NCBI GenBank assembly: GCA_016872875.1
Contig: VGYW01000483.1
Span: 1 to 6,052, forward strand
Origin: Planctomycetota bacterium
GTDB lineage: Bacteria > Planctomycetota > PUPC01 > DSUN01
Direction: 5' to 3'
DNA: 6,052 nucleotides
The notes beneath the pieces are model-generated. The model was not told the DNA's origin. It searched no databases and was given only the letters and a program-made list of their open reading frames with translations. The position numbers and the translations under genes are program-made. Positions 5,957 through 6,052 of this stretch are shown piece after piece; position 1 is the first letter of the stretch, and every line of letters starts with the position of its first letter.

Positions 5957-5992
5957 CCAAGAGCCAAACGCCAAGCACCAAACAATCTCCAA
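5957..5992. repeat. CCAANNN heptamer repeat
   Basis: CCAA recurs every seven bases at 5957, 5964, 5971 and 5978, then again at 5989 and 6011. On the other strand it reads TTGG-rich. The sequence is AT-richer than its surroundings and shows no coding character. I see no gene in 5826-6052. Confidence 0.65.
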
Positions 5993-6052
5993 GCCCGGAA
6001 TGCTCAATGACCAAAGCAAGCCCCCAGGGTCGCGGGCAACACCACGTAGTCT

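Noticed and set aside
5826..6014. Upstream part of the open frame joined to the RND fragment
   Set aside because: It is encoded by hairpin and heptamer-repeat DNA and has no similarity to RND proteins that I can recognise.

Overview
The window is GC-rich bacterial DNA with all recognisable genes on the minus strand, so transcription runs from high to low coordinates. The content points to a planctomycete-like or related PVC or metagenomic lineage: a Tat-exported sugar phosphate isomerase/epimerase of a type I associate with Planctomycetes, long GC-rich genes, and many small palindromic repeats in and between genes. This taxonomic guess is inference; no marker gene is present.

Reading in the direction of transcription. 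At 5826-6052 there is gene-free DNA with a perfect 10-bp hairpin and a CCAANNN heptamer repeat. At 5628-5825 lies the C-terminal stub of an RND-family efflux pump with no recognisable upstream part. Its stop codon overlaps a good sigma70-type promoter (TTGAGC, 17 bp, TATAAT), followed by a structured leader of roughly 120 nt. Four genes follow in one direction and look like an operon: a 134-residue three-helix membrane protein (5474-5070), a fusion of a PTS EIIA domain to an opine/octopine dehydrogenase (4992-3376), a fusion of a cobalamin-binding domain to a glutamate-mutase-like barrel (3281-1371), and a Tat-exported TIM-barrel isomerase/epimerase (1300-407). The gaps are 77, 94 and 70 bp. 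Beyond the last stop codon is an array of four palindromes (73-365) with an ~80-bp period.

The most interesting content is the gene set itself: a GlmS+GlmE-like B12 mutase in one chain beside a dehydrogenase carrying its own phosphorylatable EIIA domain. Together they suggest an amino-acid or opine-like carbon-skeleton pathway under PTS control, with a membrane protein and an exported isomerase as accessories. The substrate cannot be read from sequence. The second theme is palindromic repeats that have become coding sequence: one is an in-frame 54-bp three-way-junction element inside the mutase gene, and another supplies the last residues and the stop codon of the membrane protein.
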